Source of the DNA: Streptomyces morookaense
GTDB lineage: Bacteria; Actinomycetota; Actinomycetes; Streptomycetales; Streptomycetaceae
NCBI RefSeq assembly: GCF_013030945.1
Contig: NZ_JABBXF010000016.1
Location: forward strand, 124,001 to 188,000
DNA length: 64,000 nt
Direction: 5' to 3'
Under the pieces are notes generated by a model. The model had not been told where the DNA came from, ran no database searches, and worked only from the letters and a program-made list of their open reading frames with translations. The translations under genes were made by a program, and so were the position numbers. Of this stretch, positions 15,898 through 24,554 are shown piece after piece (position 1 is the first letter of the stretch; each line of letters begins with the position of its first letter).

Positions 15898-18648
15898 TCA
15901 GGCAAGCGCGGCCTCATCCGGCGCAGAGGACGGTCCGGCCCCCTCTCCCTCCAAGGAGGACGCGAGTTGGGTGCGCCGCGTCACCCCGAGCTTCCGGTAG
16001 GCGTTGGTGAGGTGGGTCTCCACGGTGCGGCGGGCCAGATGGAGCGCCGCACCGATCTCGGCGTTCGTCCGGCCGCGGGCCGCCAGTTCGACGATGCGCC
16101 GCTCGGCCCGGGTGAGTGCGGCGCTGCCCGTCGTGACATGGCCGATCCGGCGGGCGCCCCCGGCCCGCAGGGCGTTCTCGGCGGCACCGGCCAGGCGCCC
16201 GGCGGCGGAGTCGGGGCCGAGGAGCTGCAGCGCCAGCGCGTGGGCCTCGTGCAGGTCGCTGCGGCCCTTGCGGCCGTTCCCGGTGGCGATCCGTGCGTGT
16301 CCCAGGTCGAGCAGGGCCTCGATGAGTTCCACGGGCGCGGGTGCCTGTCTCAGCGCATCCACGGCCTCGTTCAGCGACTCGAGGCCCCGGCGGCCGCCCA
16401 CGGCTGCGGCGCGGGCCCGCAGCGCCCGGCCGATCGTGCGGGGAGTGCCCCAGGCCCGCGCGTGCCGCAGCTCCGCCTCGGCCAGCTCCAGCGCCTGTTC
16501 CGGCCGGCCGAGTCCGACCAGGGCGTGGGCCGCGCCGGACCGCCAGGGGGTGATCACGGGGCTGACGACGTCGCGGGCCTCCTGGCCCCGGCCGCAGGCG
16601 AGGTGATGGTCGAGCGCTTCCTGCCACCTGCCCTCGGCGGCGTGCAGGAGGCCCCGGACATAGCGCAGTTCGTCCCACTTCCATGAACTGCCCGTGCGCT
16701 CCTCGCACTTCTCGTCGACGGTGTCCAGCAGGCGCCAGGCCCGGGCACGATGACCGAGCTCGTAGCGGGCGAGCGCCACCACGGATATCAGGTGGGGCAT
16801 GCGGATGCCCTGGCCGGTGCAGGCGTCGAGGAGCGGGGTGTTCTCGTCGACCACGCGCCGGAAGTCACCTGCCCACAGGGCGGCTTCGGCCCGGACGCCG
16901 ACCAGGGACTGCCGGCCGACGTCCGTCAGGTCCGGGAGCAGGGGCGGCGCCGGGAGGGACTCGTCGGCGAGCGCGCGTGCCTCGTCCAGCCGGTCGGCCC
17001 ATTGCAGCAGCGTGGCCGCGGTGCCCAGCCAGCCGGTCCGGATCCGGGGGTCCACCGTCGCCTTCAGCCGCGGCAGGACACGGCCGAGGGCCTCGGCCGC
17101 CGACAGCCTGCCGGTCCCGGCCTCGTACTCGGTGACCAGGCCGCAGGCGAGCGGCTCGATGCCGGCCGGAGCCGTCGCCGCCAACTCCCGCATACGGGCG
17201 ACGGCGTTGCGCCAGGCGACCGCGTCGTGCGAGGCCATCATGGCGGCGGTGGTCTGCAGGACGCGCACGAGCTCGTCGTCCTCCACGGCGCTGCCCGCCT
17301 CGCGCATGACGTGCATGGCCGTGTCGGTGCGGCCCCGGGCGACGAGCGCCGCGCCGAGGGCGGGCGCGACGGCGGCACGGTCGCGGTGGTCGTCGTGCAG
17401 CTCCAGCACCGAGCGCAGTCTGCGGATGCCGGCGTCGGCGCTGCGGGGCAGTTCGAGGGCGCCGAGGCGCAGGGCGAGCGCGGCGCGGCGGCCGGGGGCG
17501 AGCGGAGCGGTGAGGGCGTGCCGGAGGAGGGCGGCGGCCTCGTCGATGCGTCCGTCGCGTGCGGCGTCCTCGGCCGCGTCCTCCAAGGACTGCGTCATCC
17601 ACTCCTCGCCGGGCCGGTCGATGTGGAGCAGCTGTGCGGCGACGGTCGCCGCGGGTGCGCCGTGCTCGTCGAGCAGGCGGGCGAACCTGCCGCGCAGCTC
17701 GCCCAGTTCGTCCGGATCCGTTGCCGCGAGCACGGCTGCGCGCGCCAGCCGGTGGGAGAGGAGACGGCCGTGGCTGGACGTGCCGACGGGCAGGGCACGC
17801 TGGTTCGGACCGAGGCCGGCGGCCTCGCGGAGCAGTGCTTTGCGGGGCACTGCGGGGCCGCCCCAGGCGATGGCGAGAGCCACGGCGACGCGGCGCGACG
17901 CCGGGGTGACCCGGGACCGTAACCACTGGGCGATCGCGTCGCGGTAGCGGCTTCCGGCCAGGTCGGAGAGCCGGTTCGGGAGGGGTCCCTCGGCGAGGTC
18001 GGCGAGGAGGGCGTGCACCAGGGCGGGATTGCCGGCACATGCCCGGACGCACAACTCGGCCCCGGCGGCGCCGTGTCCGTGGACGGGGGGAAGGGAGGCG
18101 GCCACGAGACGGACGACGGCCGACGGGCCGAGCGGGCGGAGCGTCAGGACCGTGCCCGTCGTGCCGGACCGCACGGTGGCGCCCTCCTCCTGGCACTCGG
18201 TGACCACCAGCAGCACGGGCAACCCCGCCAGCCGGCGCCCCAGATAGCCGATCCAGCGGCGCGACACCGCATCGGCGTGGTGCAGATCGTCGACCGCCAT
18301 GAGCACGGGCTGCCGGGCGGCGATCCGGGCCAGACCGGTCACGAGCCGGTGGAACGTCCGTTGTTCCTCGGCAGTCGGCAGCTCCGCGAAGGGAATCCGG
18401 AGCTCGGGGAAGAGCTGGCGGAGGAGCGCGAAAGGGAACGCCGATTCATCGGGCGAGCAGCGTGCATGGACGACGCGCATCCCGCCGGCTCCGGCCTCGC
18501 GCCGTATCACTTCTTCCAGCAGGGCGGTGCGCCCCAGGCCCGTCGTCGCACCGAACAACAGCCAACGGCCGTTCCCGGACCGCGCGGAATTCCCGGCTCT
18601 CGCCGCTTCCGCCAATGCTTCGTCGCGTTCAAGAAGCACGTTTCCCAC
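15898..18648 (-). CDS. LAL-type LuxR-family regulator with AAA ATPase domain
   Basis: A 916-residue regulator: N-terminal AAA_16 ATPase (about 1-280), long TPR-like helical middle, and C-terminal LuxR HTH (SAALTRAERRIVELAARGR then NAEIGAALHLARRTVETHL). The Walker A loop reads GATTGLGRTAL, with Arg where Lys is expected. Walker B is LMAVDDLHHAD. GTG 18648 has a strong GGGAGGA ribosome site. LAL regulators commonly switch on specialised-metabolite or sugar-use genes. None of its neighbours is an obvious target, and loss of the Walker lysine may weaken ATP binding. Confidence 0.88.
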   Translation of the reverse strand: MGNVLLERDEALAEAARAGNSARSGNGRWLLFGATTGLGRTALLEEVIRREAGAGGMRVVHARCSPDESAFPFALLRQLFPELRIPFAELPTAEEQRTFHRLVTGLARIAARQPVLMAVDDLHHADAVSRRWIGYLGRRLAGLPVLLVVTECQEEGATVRSGTTGTVLTLRPLGPSAVVRLVAASLPPVHGHGAAGAELCVRACAGNPALVHALLADLAEGPLPNRLSDLAGSRYRDAIAQWLRSRVTPASRRVAVALAIAWGGPAVPRKALLREAAGLGPNQRALPVGTSSHGRLLSHRLARAAVLAATDPDELGELRGRFARLLDEHGAPAATVAAQLLHIDRPGEEWMTQSLEDAAEDAARDGRIDEAAALLRHALTAPLAPGRRAALALRLGALELPRSADAGIRRLRSVLELHDDHRDRAAVAPALGAALVARGRTDTAMHVMREAGSAVEDDELVRVLQTTAAMMASHDAVAWRNAVARMRELAATAPAGIEPLACGLVTEYEAGTGRLSAAEALGRVLPRLKATVDPRIRTGWLGTAATLLQWADRLDEARALADESLPAPPLLPDLTDVGRQSLVGVRAEAALWAGDFRRVVDENTPLLDACTGQGIRMPHLISVVALARYELGHRARAWRLLDTVDEKCEERTGSSWKWDELRYVRGLLHAAEGRWQEALDHHLACGRGQEARDVVSPVITPWRSGAAHALVGLGRPEQALELAEAELRHARAWGTPRTIGRALRARAAAVGGRRGLESLNEAVDALRQAPAPVELIEALLDLGHARIATGNGRKGRSDLHEAHALALQLLGPDSAAGRLAGAAENALRAGGARRIGHVTTGSAALTRAERRIVELAARGRTNAEIGAALHLARRTVETHLTNAYRKLGVTRRTQLASSLEGEGAGPSSAPDEAALA

Positions 18649-18746
18649 GCGCGGTCCTCCCTCTTGGTATGTGATCACATCCTTGCAGGGGGAATGCGAT
18701 TCCCGCCAAGGGAGCGCCGGGCGGGCGCTCCCACGGGCGGACATCC

Positions 18747-19475
18747 TCAGGACACGGTGCCGCACTTGTTCGCCGCGAGGCCGGCGTTGAGCGCCCGCTT
18801 GAGTGCGGCGACCTTCTGCGGGGAGAGGTCCTTGTTGGGGATGTCCAGCGTGATCTGCGTGTTCGCCGTTCCCCTCTTCCTCGGCAGCATGGACACCGTG
18901 ACGCTGTCGGGTATCACGGACGGCCCTGCGGGGTAACGCGCCAGGGCCGAGTAGTTGGTGACCTGCATGCCGGGGACCTTCAGGCATTTCTTCGCGCCGT
19001 TCTCGAACATCTTGTAGATGCCGATGTTGACCGAGTGCCGCAACGGCACGAGGTTGATGCGCTTGCTGACGCCCTTCAGCGAACTGGCTATCAGATGGCC
19101 GCCGTCATAGCCCTTGCCGCCCATGTTCCCCACCGTCGTCTCGCACGCGCTGCGCGGGGACCTGCCGGCGGACAGAATACCGGCACGTGCCCAATCGGGG
19201 CGCCCCTGGGCGTCGATGTGGAAGGTCCACGTCGAGCGGACGGTCTGGCCCCTGTAGGCCGCCAGATATTGGTCGCAGGGGTAATCCGCGCGTAATCCGG
19301 CTGTAGACGGCATCGGTGTCGCCGGTGCGGTGGGGCCGGTTGGTGCGGCCGGGGCTGCGGCGGCCGGTGCTGCGGCAGCGGCCGGGGCTGCGAGCACACC
19401 TGCGGTCACGGCGCCCGCCAGCCCGGCGGCGGCCCAGAGGCGGAGGTGCACGGGCGAGATGGATCGTGCGGTCAT
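18747..19475 (-). CDS. secreted DNA/RNA non-specific endonuclease
   Basis: A 242-residue exported protein. Its signal peptide has a hydrophobic Ala-rich core at about residues 12-40, then a Pro/Ala-rich linker, then a beta-beta-alpha-metal nuclease domain. The motif GYDGGHLIASSLKG near 140 matches the catalytic D(R/G)GH signature, with the metal Asn in NLVPL...N downstream (RINLVPLRHSVN). It would degrade nucleic acids outside the cell. ATG 19475 follows GAGAGG and the 10-bp palindrome 19476-19485. Confidence 0.8.
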   Translation of the reverse strand: MTARSISPVHLRLWAAAGLAGAVTAGVLAAPAAAAAPAAAAPAAPTGPTAPATPMPSTAGLRADYPCDQYLAAYRGQTVRSTWTFHIDAQGRPDWARAGILSAGRSPRSACETTVGNMGGKGYDGGHLIASSLKGVSKRINLVPLRHSVNIGIYKMFENGAKKCLKVPGMQVTNYSALARYPAGPSVIPDSVTVSMLPRKRGTANTQITLDIPNKDLSPQKVAALKRALNAGLAANKCGTVS

Positions 19476-19485
19476 GAAACGTTTC
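19476..19485. promoter_or_regulatory. perfect palindrome between ribosome site and start of the nuclease gene
   Basis: GAAACGTTTC is perfectly palindromic and fills the gap between GAGAGG and the ATG of the nuclease gene. It could be a small operator or a hairpin that affects initiation, but ten bases also arise by chance. Confidence 0.25.
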
Positions 19486-19617
19486 CTCTCTCGTGGTCGG
19501 AGCGACTGCGGAGCAGTGCACCACCCTCGGATCAACAGACGATTGACATCGCAGGTCAAGGGTGTGAGAGGCGCGGGGCGCAACCGCAGCGCGTCCCGGC
19601 ACGCGAGTGCTGTTACC

Positions 19618-19647
19618 GATCAGACCGGATCAGACCGGATCAGACCG
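19618..19647. repeat. three tandem copies of a 10-bp unit at the TetR stop codon
   Basis: GATCAGACCG occurs three times in a row (19618-19627, 19628-19637, 19638-19647). The stop codon of the TetR gene (complement of 19640-19642) is inside the third copy. Slippage would add or remove units just past the coding end. Confidence 0.85.
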
Positions 19648-20278
19648 CCTCGTCGCCGTCTCCGTCGCCGGCCGACCGTGCCGCCCCGCCCAGCAACGCC
19701 CGGACGAGGCCCAGGAGTTCGCCGGGATCCGCGGCGGCGAGCTCCGTGAGCGCGCCGGCGTGGCGGGCGAGGACGATGCCGGTGAGCGCCGCCACCGCGA
19801 GCTCCGCCCGCAACTGCGCCCCGGGGACGCCGTCCCGGACGAAGTGCTCGCTCAGCGGGTCGACCAGCCGCTCGTACAGCTGGGTACGGGCGGCCTCCTG
19901 GACGACGGGGTCGCTGTACGGCACCACGGTGGCCCGGGTCACGGGGCCCGGACCGTGGTCGGTGATCCGGCGCAGGAAGCCGAGCAGCCGCTCCTCGTCG
20001 AGCAGGTCGGCGGGGATCTCCCGGTCGGACATGGCGCGCAGCGTCGCGAGGTAGAGCTGCGGCTTGCCGCCGAAGTAGCGGGCGATCAACGCCGGGTCGG
20101 CGCCCGCCCGTTCCCCGATCTCGCGGGTCGTGGTGCGGTCGAAGCCGCGCTCGGCGAACAGCTCCTGTGCGGCGTCGAGCAGCCGCTCGCGGGTGCGGCC
20201 GGCGTCGCGGCGGCGCTGCGGGGCGGCGGCCGGCGGCGTCTTCCGGCTCCCGGACGGTGCCTGCTGCTCGGGGCTCAT
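19640..20278 (-). CDS. TetR-family regulator of the linked MFS pump
   Basis: A 212-residue TetR protein. The HTH spans about residues 28-72 (RERLLDAAQELFAERGF, TREIGERAGADPALIARYF), followed by a ligand domain. It is coupled to the MFS gene upstream by ATGA, so pump and regulator are co-transcribed. An 8-bp inverted repeat with an extra half site upstream of the pump (21832-21864) is the probable binding site, giving feedback control. Its last codons lie in a tandem 10-bp repeat. Confidence 0.9.
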   Translation of the reverse strand: MSPEQQAPSGSRKTPPAAAPQRRRDAGRTRERLLDAAQELFAERGFDRTTTREIGERAGADPALIARYFGGKPQLYLATLRAMSDREIPADLLDEERLLGFLRRITDHGPGPVTRATVVPYSDPVVQEAARTQLYERLVDPLSEHFVRDGVPGAQLRAELAVAALTGIVLARHAGALTELAAADPGELLGLVRALLGGAARSAGDGDGDEAV

Positions 20279-21816
20279 GGGGACCTCCGGTCGTCGGGTG
20301 CGCACCGCGCCGGGGCGGCCGCGGGCGCGGGGGTGTCGTTGTGCGGTGCCGCACCGACGGCGCTCTTCTCGCCCGTCGCCACATGCACCGTTGCGGCTCG
20401 GGAGCGCGCGGGCAGGACGACGGTGACCACGATGGTGACCAGCCACACGGCGCATCCCAGCAGCGCGGCGGCCTGGTAGCCGTCGGCGGACGGCAGCGTC
20501 CGGCCCGCGGGGGTGTGCGCCTCCAGGACGGTCGCGCTCAGCGCGCTGCCCGCGGAGTATCCGACGCAGCGCAGGACCTGGTTGAAGCTGATGGCGCTGC
20601 CCGTCTCGTGCGCCGGGACCGCGCTGACGACGAGGCCGGGCATGGCCGCGAACGTACAGCCCACGCCGAGTCCGGCGATGCCCATCGCGAGGAACAGCTC
20701 CCAGAGGCTGTCGCGCGCGAAGCCGAAGACGGCCATCGCGAGCAGGGACACCGTGCAGCCCACCGGCAGCACGGCATGGGTGGACACGCGCCGCGCCAGG
20801 ACGCCGGCCAGTTTGCTGGAGACGACGCTGGCGGCCGAGAACGGCAGCAGGATCAGGCCGGTGACGACGACGGACGCGCCGAAGCCGTAACCCGTCGCGG
20901 CCGGGGTCTGCGCGTAGCGGGTCACCAGGGATATGAGGACGTACATGCCCAGGCCCGCGATCACGGCCGTCACATCGGCGGTGAGGACCACCGGGTGCCG
21001 GACCAGCCGCAGGTCCACCAGCGGGTGCGGGGTGCGCAGTTCGTGCACCGTCCACCACAGCAGCAGGACCACCGACGCGCCGACCAGTCCGAGCAGGCGG
21101 GCCGAGACCCAGCCCCAGGACTCCCCCTCGCCGAGGACGAGCAGCACTCCGGCGAGCGCGACACCGAGCAGCACCGCGCCGAACACGTCCAGCGGCTGCG
21201 GTGTCAGGTGCCGCGTGGGCGGCAGGACGACCGCGGCGGCGCCCAGTGCGACGGCGCTGACGACGGCCGCGAGCCAGAACCCGGCGTGGAGGCCGAAGAG
21301 TTGGGTGAGCAGGCCGGTGACCGGGTAGCCGAGGCCGACTCCGGCGACCAGGGTGATCGACAGCACTCCGACCGTCGACCGCGACCGCTCGGCGGGCAGG
21401 CTCTCGCGCGCGGTGGCGATGGCCAGCGGTATCAGCCCGAGCCCCACGCCCTGCAGGGCCCGCCCGGTGAGCAGCGCCCCGAAACCCAGCGGCAGGGCCG
21501 CCAGCACGCTGCCGGCCAGCACGACGCCCACCGCGCCGAGGATCACGGCCCGGCGCCGGGGCCCGTCGCCGAGGCGCCCCATGGTCGGGGTCGCGACGGC
21601 ACCGACGAGCAGCGCGATGGTCAGCGACCATTGCGCGGTGGCCGGCGAGACGTGGTCGACGACGGCGATGCGCGGCACCAGCGGCGCGCCGAGACTGCTG
21701 ACCATGGCCACGACCATGCCCAGATAGACGAGTACGGGCACGAGCGCCCGCTGCCGCCATGTGAAGGGGGGCGTCGTCGCCCCCCGCTGTTCCCCGGATC
21801 CGGACCCGGACTCCAC
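20275..21816 (-). CDS. MFS drug transporter (DHA2, about 14 membrane segments)
   Basis: A 513-residue transporter with about 14 hydrophobic segments. It carries the MFS loop ATPTMGRLGDGPRRR and the exporter motif C-like GVGLGYPVTGLL, as in EmrB/QacA pumps driven by proton exchange. GTG 21816 start. It is first in an operon with its own TetR gene (ATGA overlap). The aminotransferase at 21913 diverges from the same 97-bp gap. Confidence 0.9.
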   Translation of the reverse strand: MESGSGSGEQRGATTPPFTWRQRALVPVLVYLGMVVAMVSSLGAPLVPRIAVVDHVSPATAQWSLTIALLVGAVATPTMGRLGDGPRRRAVILGAVGVVLAGSVLAALPLGFGALLTGRALQGVGLGLIPLAIATARESLPAERSRSTVGVLSITLVAGVGLGYPVTGLLTQLFGLHAGFWLAAVVSAVALGAAAVVLPPTRHLTPQPLDVFGAVLLGVALAGVLLVLGEGESWGWVSARLLGLVGASVVLLLWWTVHELRTPHPLVDLRLVRHPVVLTADVTAVIAGLGMYVLISLVTRYAQTPAATGYGFGASVVVTGLILLPFSAASVVSSKLAGVLARRVSTHAVLPVGCTVSLLAMAVFGFARDSLWELFLAMGIAGLGVGCTFAAMPGLVVSAVPAHETGSAISFNQVLRCVGYSAGSALSATVLEAHTPAGRTLPSADGYQAAALLGCAVWLVTIVVTVVLPARSRAATVHVATGEKSAVGAAPHNDTPAPAAAPARCAPDDRRSP

Positions 21817-21831
21817 GGTTGCCCCCAGTTC

Positions 21832-21864
21832 ATGTCATCGAGCGATGTCATCGCATGATGACAT
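21832..21864. promoter_or_regulatory. TetR operator candidate upstream of the MFS pump
   Basis: ATGTCATC (21845-21852) and GATGACAT (21857-21864) are a perfect 8-bp inverted repeat around GCAT. A third ATGTCATC half site lies at 21832-21839. The cluster sits 16 to 48 bp before the pump start and 49 bp before the divergent aminotransferase, where a repressor could block both. Confidence 0.65.
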
Positions 21865-21912
21865 AGGAGCGGGGCGACCCATACCCCGACCACCCTTGAT
21901 AAAAATGAAGAC

Positions 21913-22959
21913 ATGCGTGACGCCTTCGGAGCGGAATTCGATGTTCCCCAGGGGTACTTGAACACGCCGAGCATCGGCATTCCGCCGGGCGTGGCCGCCG
22001 ATGCGGTGGCGGCCGGGGTGGACCGGTGGCGGCGCGGGGCCGATACGCCGGACGACTTCGACGAGGCGGTGGCCTTGTCGCGGCAGGGCTACGCCGACCT
22101 CATCGGTGTCCCGATCGGGCGCGTGGCCGTGGGCACGGCCGTGTCCCAGCTGCTGGCCCCGGTGGCGGCGGGTCTGCCCGACGGGGCCAAGGTGCTGGTG
22201 GCCGAAGGGGAGTTCACCAGCACCACCTTCCCGTTCGCGGCCCAGGCGCACCGCGGCGTCACGGTGACCGAGGTGCACCTGGCCGAGCTGCCGGCAGCGC
22301 TCCCCGGCCACGATGTGGCCGCCGTGAGCGTCGTGCAGTCCGCGGACGGCGCACGCGTGGACCTCGACGCGCTGCGCGAGGCGCGTGAACGCAGCGGCGT
22401 TCCGGTGGTGTTGGACGTCACGCAGGCCGCCGGCTGGACGCCGCTCCGGCTGGACTGGGCGGACTGGGTCGTCGCCGCCGGGTACAAGTGGCTGCTGTCC
22501 CCGCGCGGGGCCGCCTGGATGGCGGTGCACCCACGGGCGCTCGAGCGCGTCATTCCGGTCAACGCCGGCTGGTACGCGGGCGAAGAGCCCATGCAGACCG
22601 TCTACGGCATGCCCCTGCGCCTGGCGAAGGGATCACGCCGCCTGGACCTCGCCCCGGTCTGGCTCGCCCACCTGGGCGCGGCCGCCGCACTCCCCTACCT
22701 GGCCTCGCTGGACCTGGCCGCCGTCCACTCCCACTGCGCGGCCCTGGCCGACACGCTCCTCACCCGGCTCGGCCTGCCCGCGCGGGGCAGCGCGATCGTG
22801 GCCCTGGACGCCGATGCGGACGGGCTGGCGGCCGCGGGGGTGACCGCGAGCACACGGGCGGGCAAGGCGCGGCTGGGGTTCCACCTCTACAACACCGTCG
22901 ACGACGTGGAGCGGGTGCTGGACGCACTCCGGCCGCGCCGCACGCGCCCCTGTCGGTGA
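21913..22959 (+). CDS. class V PLP-dependent aminotransferase / cysteine-desulfurase-like
   Basis: A 348-residue PLP enzyme of the class V fold. The family starts with a NTPSIG-type motif (YLNTPSIGIPPGV). The PLP lysine is in WVVAAGYKWLLSPRG near 195, and the aspartate before it in VPVVLDVTQAAGW binds the pyridine N. Members include isopenicillin-N-epimerase-like and selenocysteine-lyase-like enzymes, so the reaction (transamination, epimerisation or C-S cleavage) is open. It diverges from the MFS/TetR pair and shares the operator region, which suggests common control. Confidence 0.85.
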   Translation: MRDAFGAEFDVPQGYLNTPSIGIPPGVAADAVAAGVDRWRRGADTPDDFDEAVALSRQGYADLIGVPIGRVAVGTAVSQLLAPVAAGLPDGAKVLVAEGEFTSTTFPFAAQAHRGVTVTEVHLAELPAALPGHDVAAVSVVQSADGARVDLDALREARERSGVPVVLDVTQAAGWTPLRLDWADWVVAAGYKWLLSPRGAAWMAVHPRALERVIPVNAGWYAGEEPMQTVYGMPLRLAKGSRRLDLAPVWLAHLGAAAALPYLASLDLAAVHSHCAALADTLLTRLGLPARGSAIVALDADADGLAAAGVTASTRAGKARLGFHLYNTVDDVERVLDALRPRRTRPCR

Positions 22960-23241
22960 TCCATCACAGCCCGCTCCCCCGAGCCGGGCAGACAGCACAG
23001 CTCATCGGCGAGCAGCTCGCCGATGTACCGCTGCGACCGAGCCGAGCAGCCGGGGACGGAATTCCCTACGTGCCGCAGTGGGAAGAACTTCCCCCGGATT
23101 CGGCGGACTTGCTGCTCGACTGCGTGCACCGTTTCCCGGCGGAAGAACTCGAACACGGCCCCCGCCTTGGCGGACGAGGCCTTGGACTTGTTCACCGGCC
23201 CCGTGGAGGGAAGCGACGAGCTGCGGCAGCTGTGCGTTTGA
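22954..23241 (+). pseudogene. remnant of a histidine phosphatase (phosphoglycerate-mutase-like) gene
   Basis: One frame from 22954 reads VIHHSPLPRAGQTAQLIGEQ, the typical post-catalytic part of a histidine phosphatase, on to VPQWEELPPDSADLLLDCVH. Near 23160 the match jumps frame to ALADEALDLFTGPVEG, ending at a stop at 23239-23241. The N-terminal RHG motif and everything beyond the VTHN region are missing. A frameshift plus loss of both ends makes it a dead fragment, abutting the aminotransferase stop. Confidence 0.65.
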
Positions 23242-23511
23242 CAAGCGACCTTGCGCGTGTTGCGGCGATGCCCGGCGTATAGATCACGGGGCGACGTCGA
23301 GCCGCTCCGCCGGAAGGGACGGCTCCGCGGGCGCAATGCGGGCGATCGAGTTCGGAGGCGCAGACCGAGTCATGCTCCCGATTCGCACACTCGGTCACGG
23401 TGCGGTCTCATGCGTACCGGCCCGGTAACCGGCAATCCGATCGGACCCGTTCGGCAAAATCAACGCGCCATGCTCGCTCCCTCGAACCACGTTCACAGGA
23501 GGACGACCGCC

Positions 23512-23757
23512 ATGCCCATCAGAATGCGCATCGCCACGGCCGGCCTGGTCACGGCCGGACTGCTGCTGACCTCGACCATCACGGCAACAACCGCCCAGGC
23601 GGCAAGCTGCGCCCACCACACCACCGGTGTCTGCAAGGCCAACAGTCGGCACCCCCGCGGAGCCACCGCCCAGTGCAAGGACAAGACGTACTCGTACAGC
23701 GCACGCTTCAGCGGAACCTGCTCCCATCACCGGGGAGTTCGCTACTGGTACAAGTAA
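23512..23757 (+). CDS. small secreted DUF3761-family protein
   Basis: An 81-residue protein with a signal peptide (MPIRMRIATAGLVTAGLLLT, cleavage after AQA near 30) and a mature part holding the DUF3761 pattern: ATAQCKDKTYSYS, then SGTCSHHRGVRYWY. Four cysteines remain after cleavage (SCAHH, GVCK, AQCK, GTCS), enough for two disulfides. The AGGAGGACG ribosome site at 23497 is strong. Function of the family is unknown, and members are small exported proteins in many bacteria. Confidence 0.82.
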   Translation: MPIRMRIATAGLVTAGLLLTSTITATTAQAASCAHHTTGVCKANSRHPRGATAQCKDKTYSYSARFSGTCSHHRGVRYWYK

Positions 23758-23862
23758 CCGCGCAAGCGTGGTCGACGCTGACGTCTGTGGAAGAATCCGC
23801 GGGTTTCGGCGTGGGCGGTGCGGTTCGACGCCCGGCCGGGAGACGCGGGTCACATTCGTGCG

Positions 23863-23889
23863 TGTCACAGGGAATCGGGCTGTCTCGTC
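23863..23889 (+). promoter_or_regulatory. ECF41-type promoter of the AhpD-like gene
   Basis: TGTCACA (23863-23869), exactly 16 bases, then CGTC (23886-23889), is the ECF41 promoter pattern as I recall it (TGTCACA-N16-CGTC). The start of the carboxymuconolactone-decarboxylase-like gene is 42 bp downstream and the ECF41 sigma gene follows it. This indicates control of the pair by its own sigma factor. Confidence 0.75.
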
Positions 23890-23930
23890 CCAGAGGGTGT
23901 AGCCACTGACGAGCACCGAGGAGCAACACC

Positions 23931-24407
23931 ATGGACGCGCGGCTGAACTTCTTCGCCGGCCCGACCGTCGGCAAGGCCCTGAAGCACATCATGGCGGCGG
24001 GCAAGGTGATCAAGGACTCGCCACTGCCGGCCGCGACGCAGGAGCTGGTGGCGCTGCGCGTGAGCCAGATCAACGGCTGCGCCGTCTGCCTCGACATGCA
24101 CACCAAGGAGGCCGCAGCTGCCGGTGAGACCTCGGTGCGGTTGAACCTGGTGGCGGCGTGGCGGGAGGCCACGGTCTACACCGAGGCCGAGCGCGCCGCG
24201 CTGGAGCTGGCCGAGCAGACGACCCGGATGACGGACGGGGCCGCGATCCGGGTCACCGACGAGGTGTGGGCGAATGCCGCCAAGCACTTCGACGAGGAGC
24301 AGCTCACCGCCCTGGTGCTCCACATCTCCTTCATGAACATGGCGAACCGGATGAACGCCGTCACCCAGCAGCCGGCCGGTGACTACGTACCCGGACAGTT
24401 TCACTGA
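23931..24407 (+). CDS. carboxymuconolactone decarboxylase / AhpD-like protein
   Basis: A 158-residue helical protein with the AhpD redox site CAVCLDMH (CxxC with the following His) near residue 50 and the VALRVSQINGC lead-in. It likely acts in peroxide or thiol defence, or as a small oxidoreductase. ATG 23931 follows GAGGAGCAACACC. ECF41 sigma factors are known to sit beside genes of this family, which act as their targets. A hairpin at 24424-24450 separates it from the sigma gene. Confidence 0.9.
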   Translation: MDARLNFFAGPTVGKALKHIMAAGKVIKDSPLPAATQELVALRVSQINGCAVCLDMHTKEAAAAGETSVRLNLVAAWREATVYTEAERAALELAEQTTRMTDGAAIRVTDEVWANAAKHFDEEQLTALVLHISFMNMANRMNAVTQQPAGDYVPGQFH

Positions 24408-24423
24408 ACGACGTCAGCAAACG

Positions 24424-24450
24424 GCTCGGGTCCCGCTGCGGGCCCCGAGC
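24424..24450. terminator. hairpin between AhpD-like and sigma genes
   Basis: GCTCGGG (24424-24430) pairs with CCCGAGC (24444-24450), and an inner CCCGC/GGG stack strengthens it. No T-run follows, so it may only attenuate read-through into the sigma gene. Confidence 0.5.
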
Positions 24451-24554
24451 TGGTAGGCGTTGCCCTGGCCTGCCGGCCTCCCTGATGATCATCAGAAGGT
24501 ACCTGTCCGGCGCGCGCGGCCGGGTGGGAGGGGTTCAGGGGGAGGGGATTCGGC

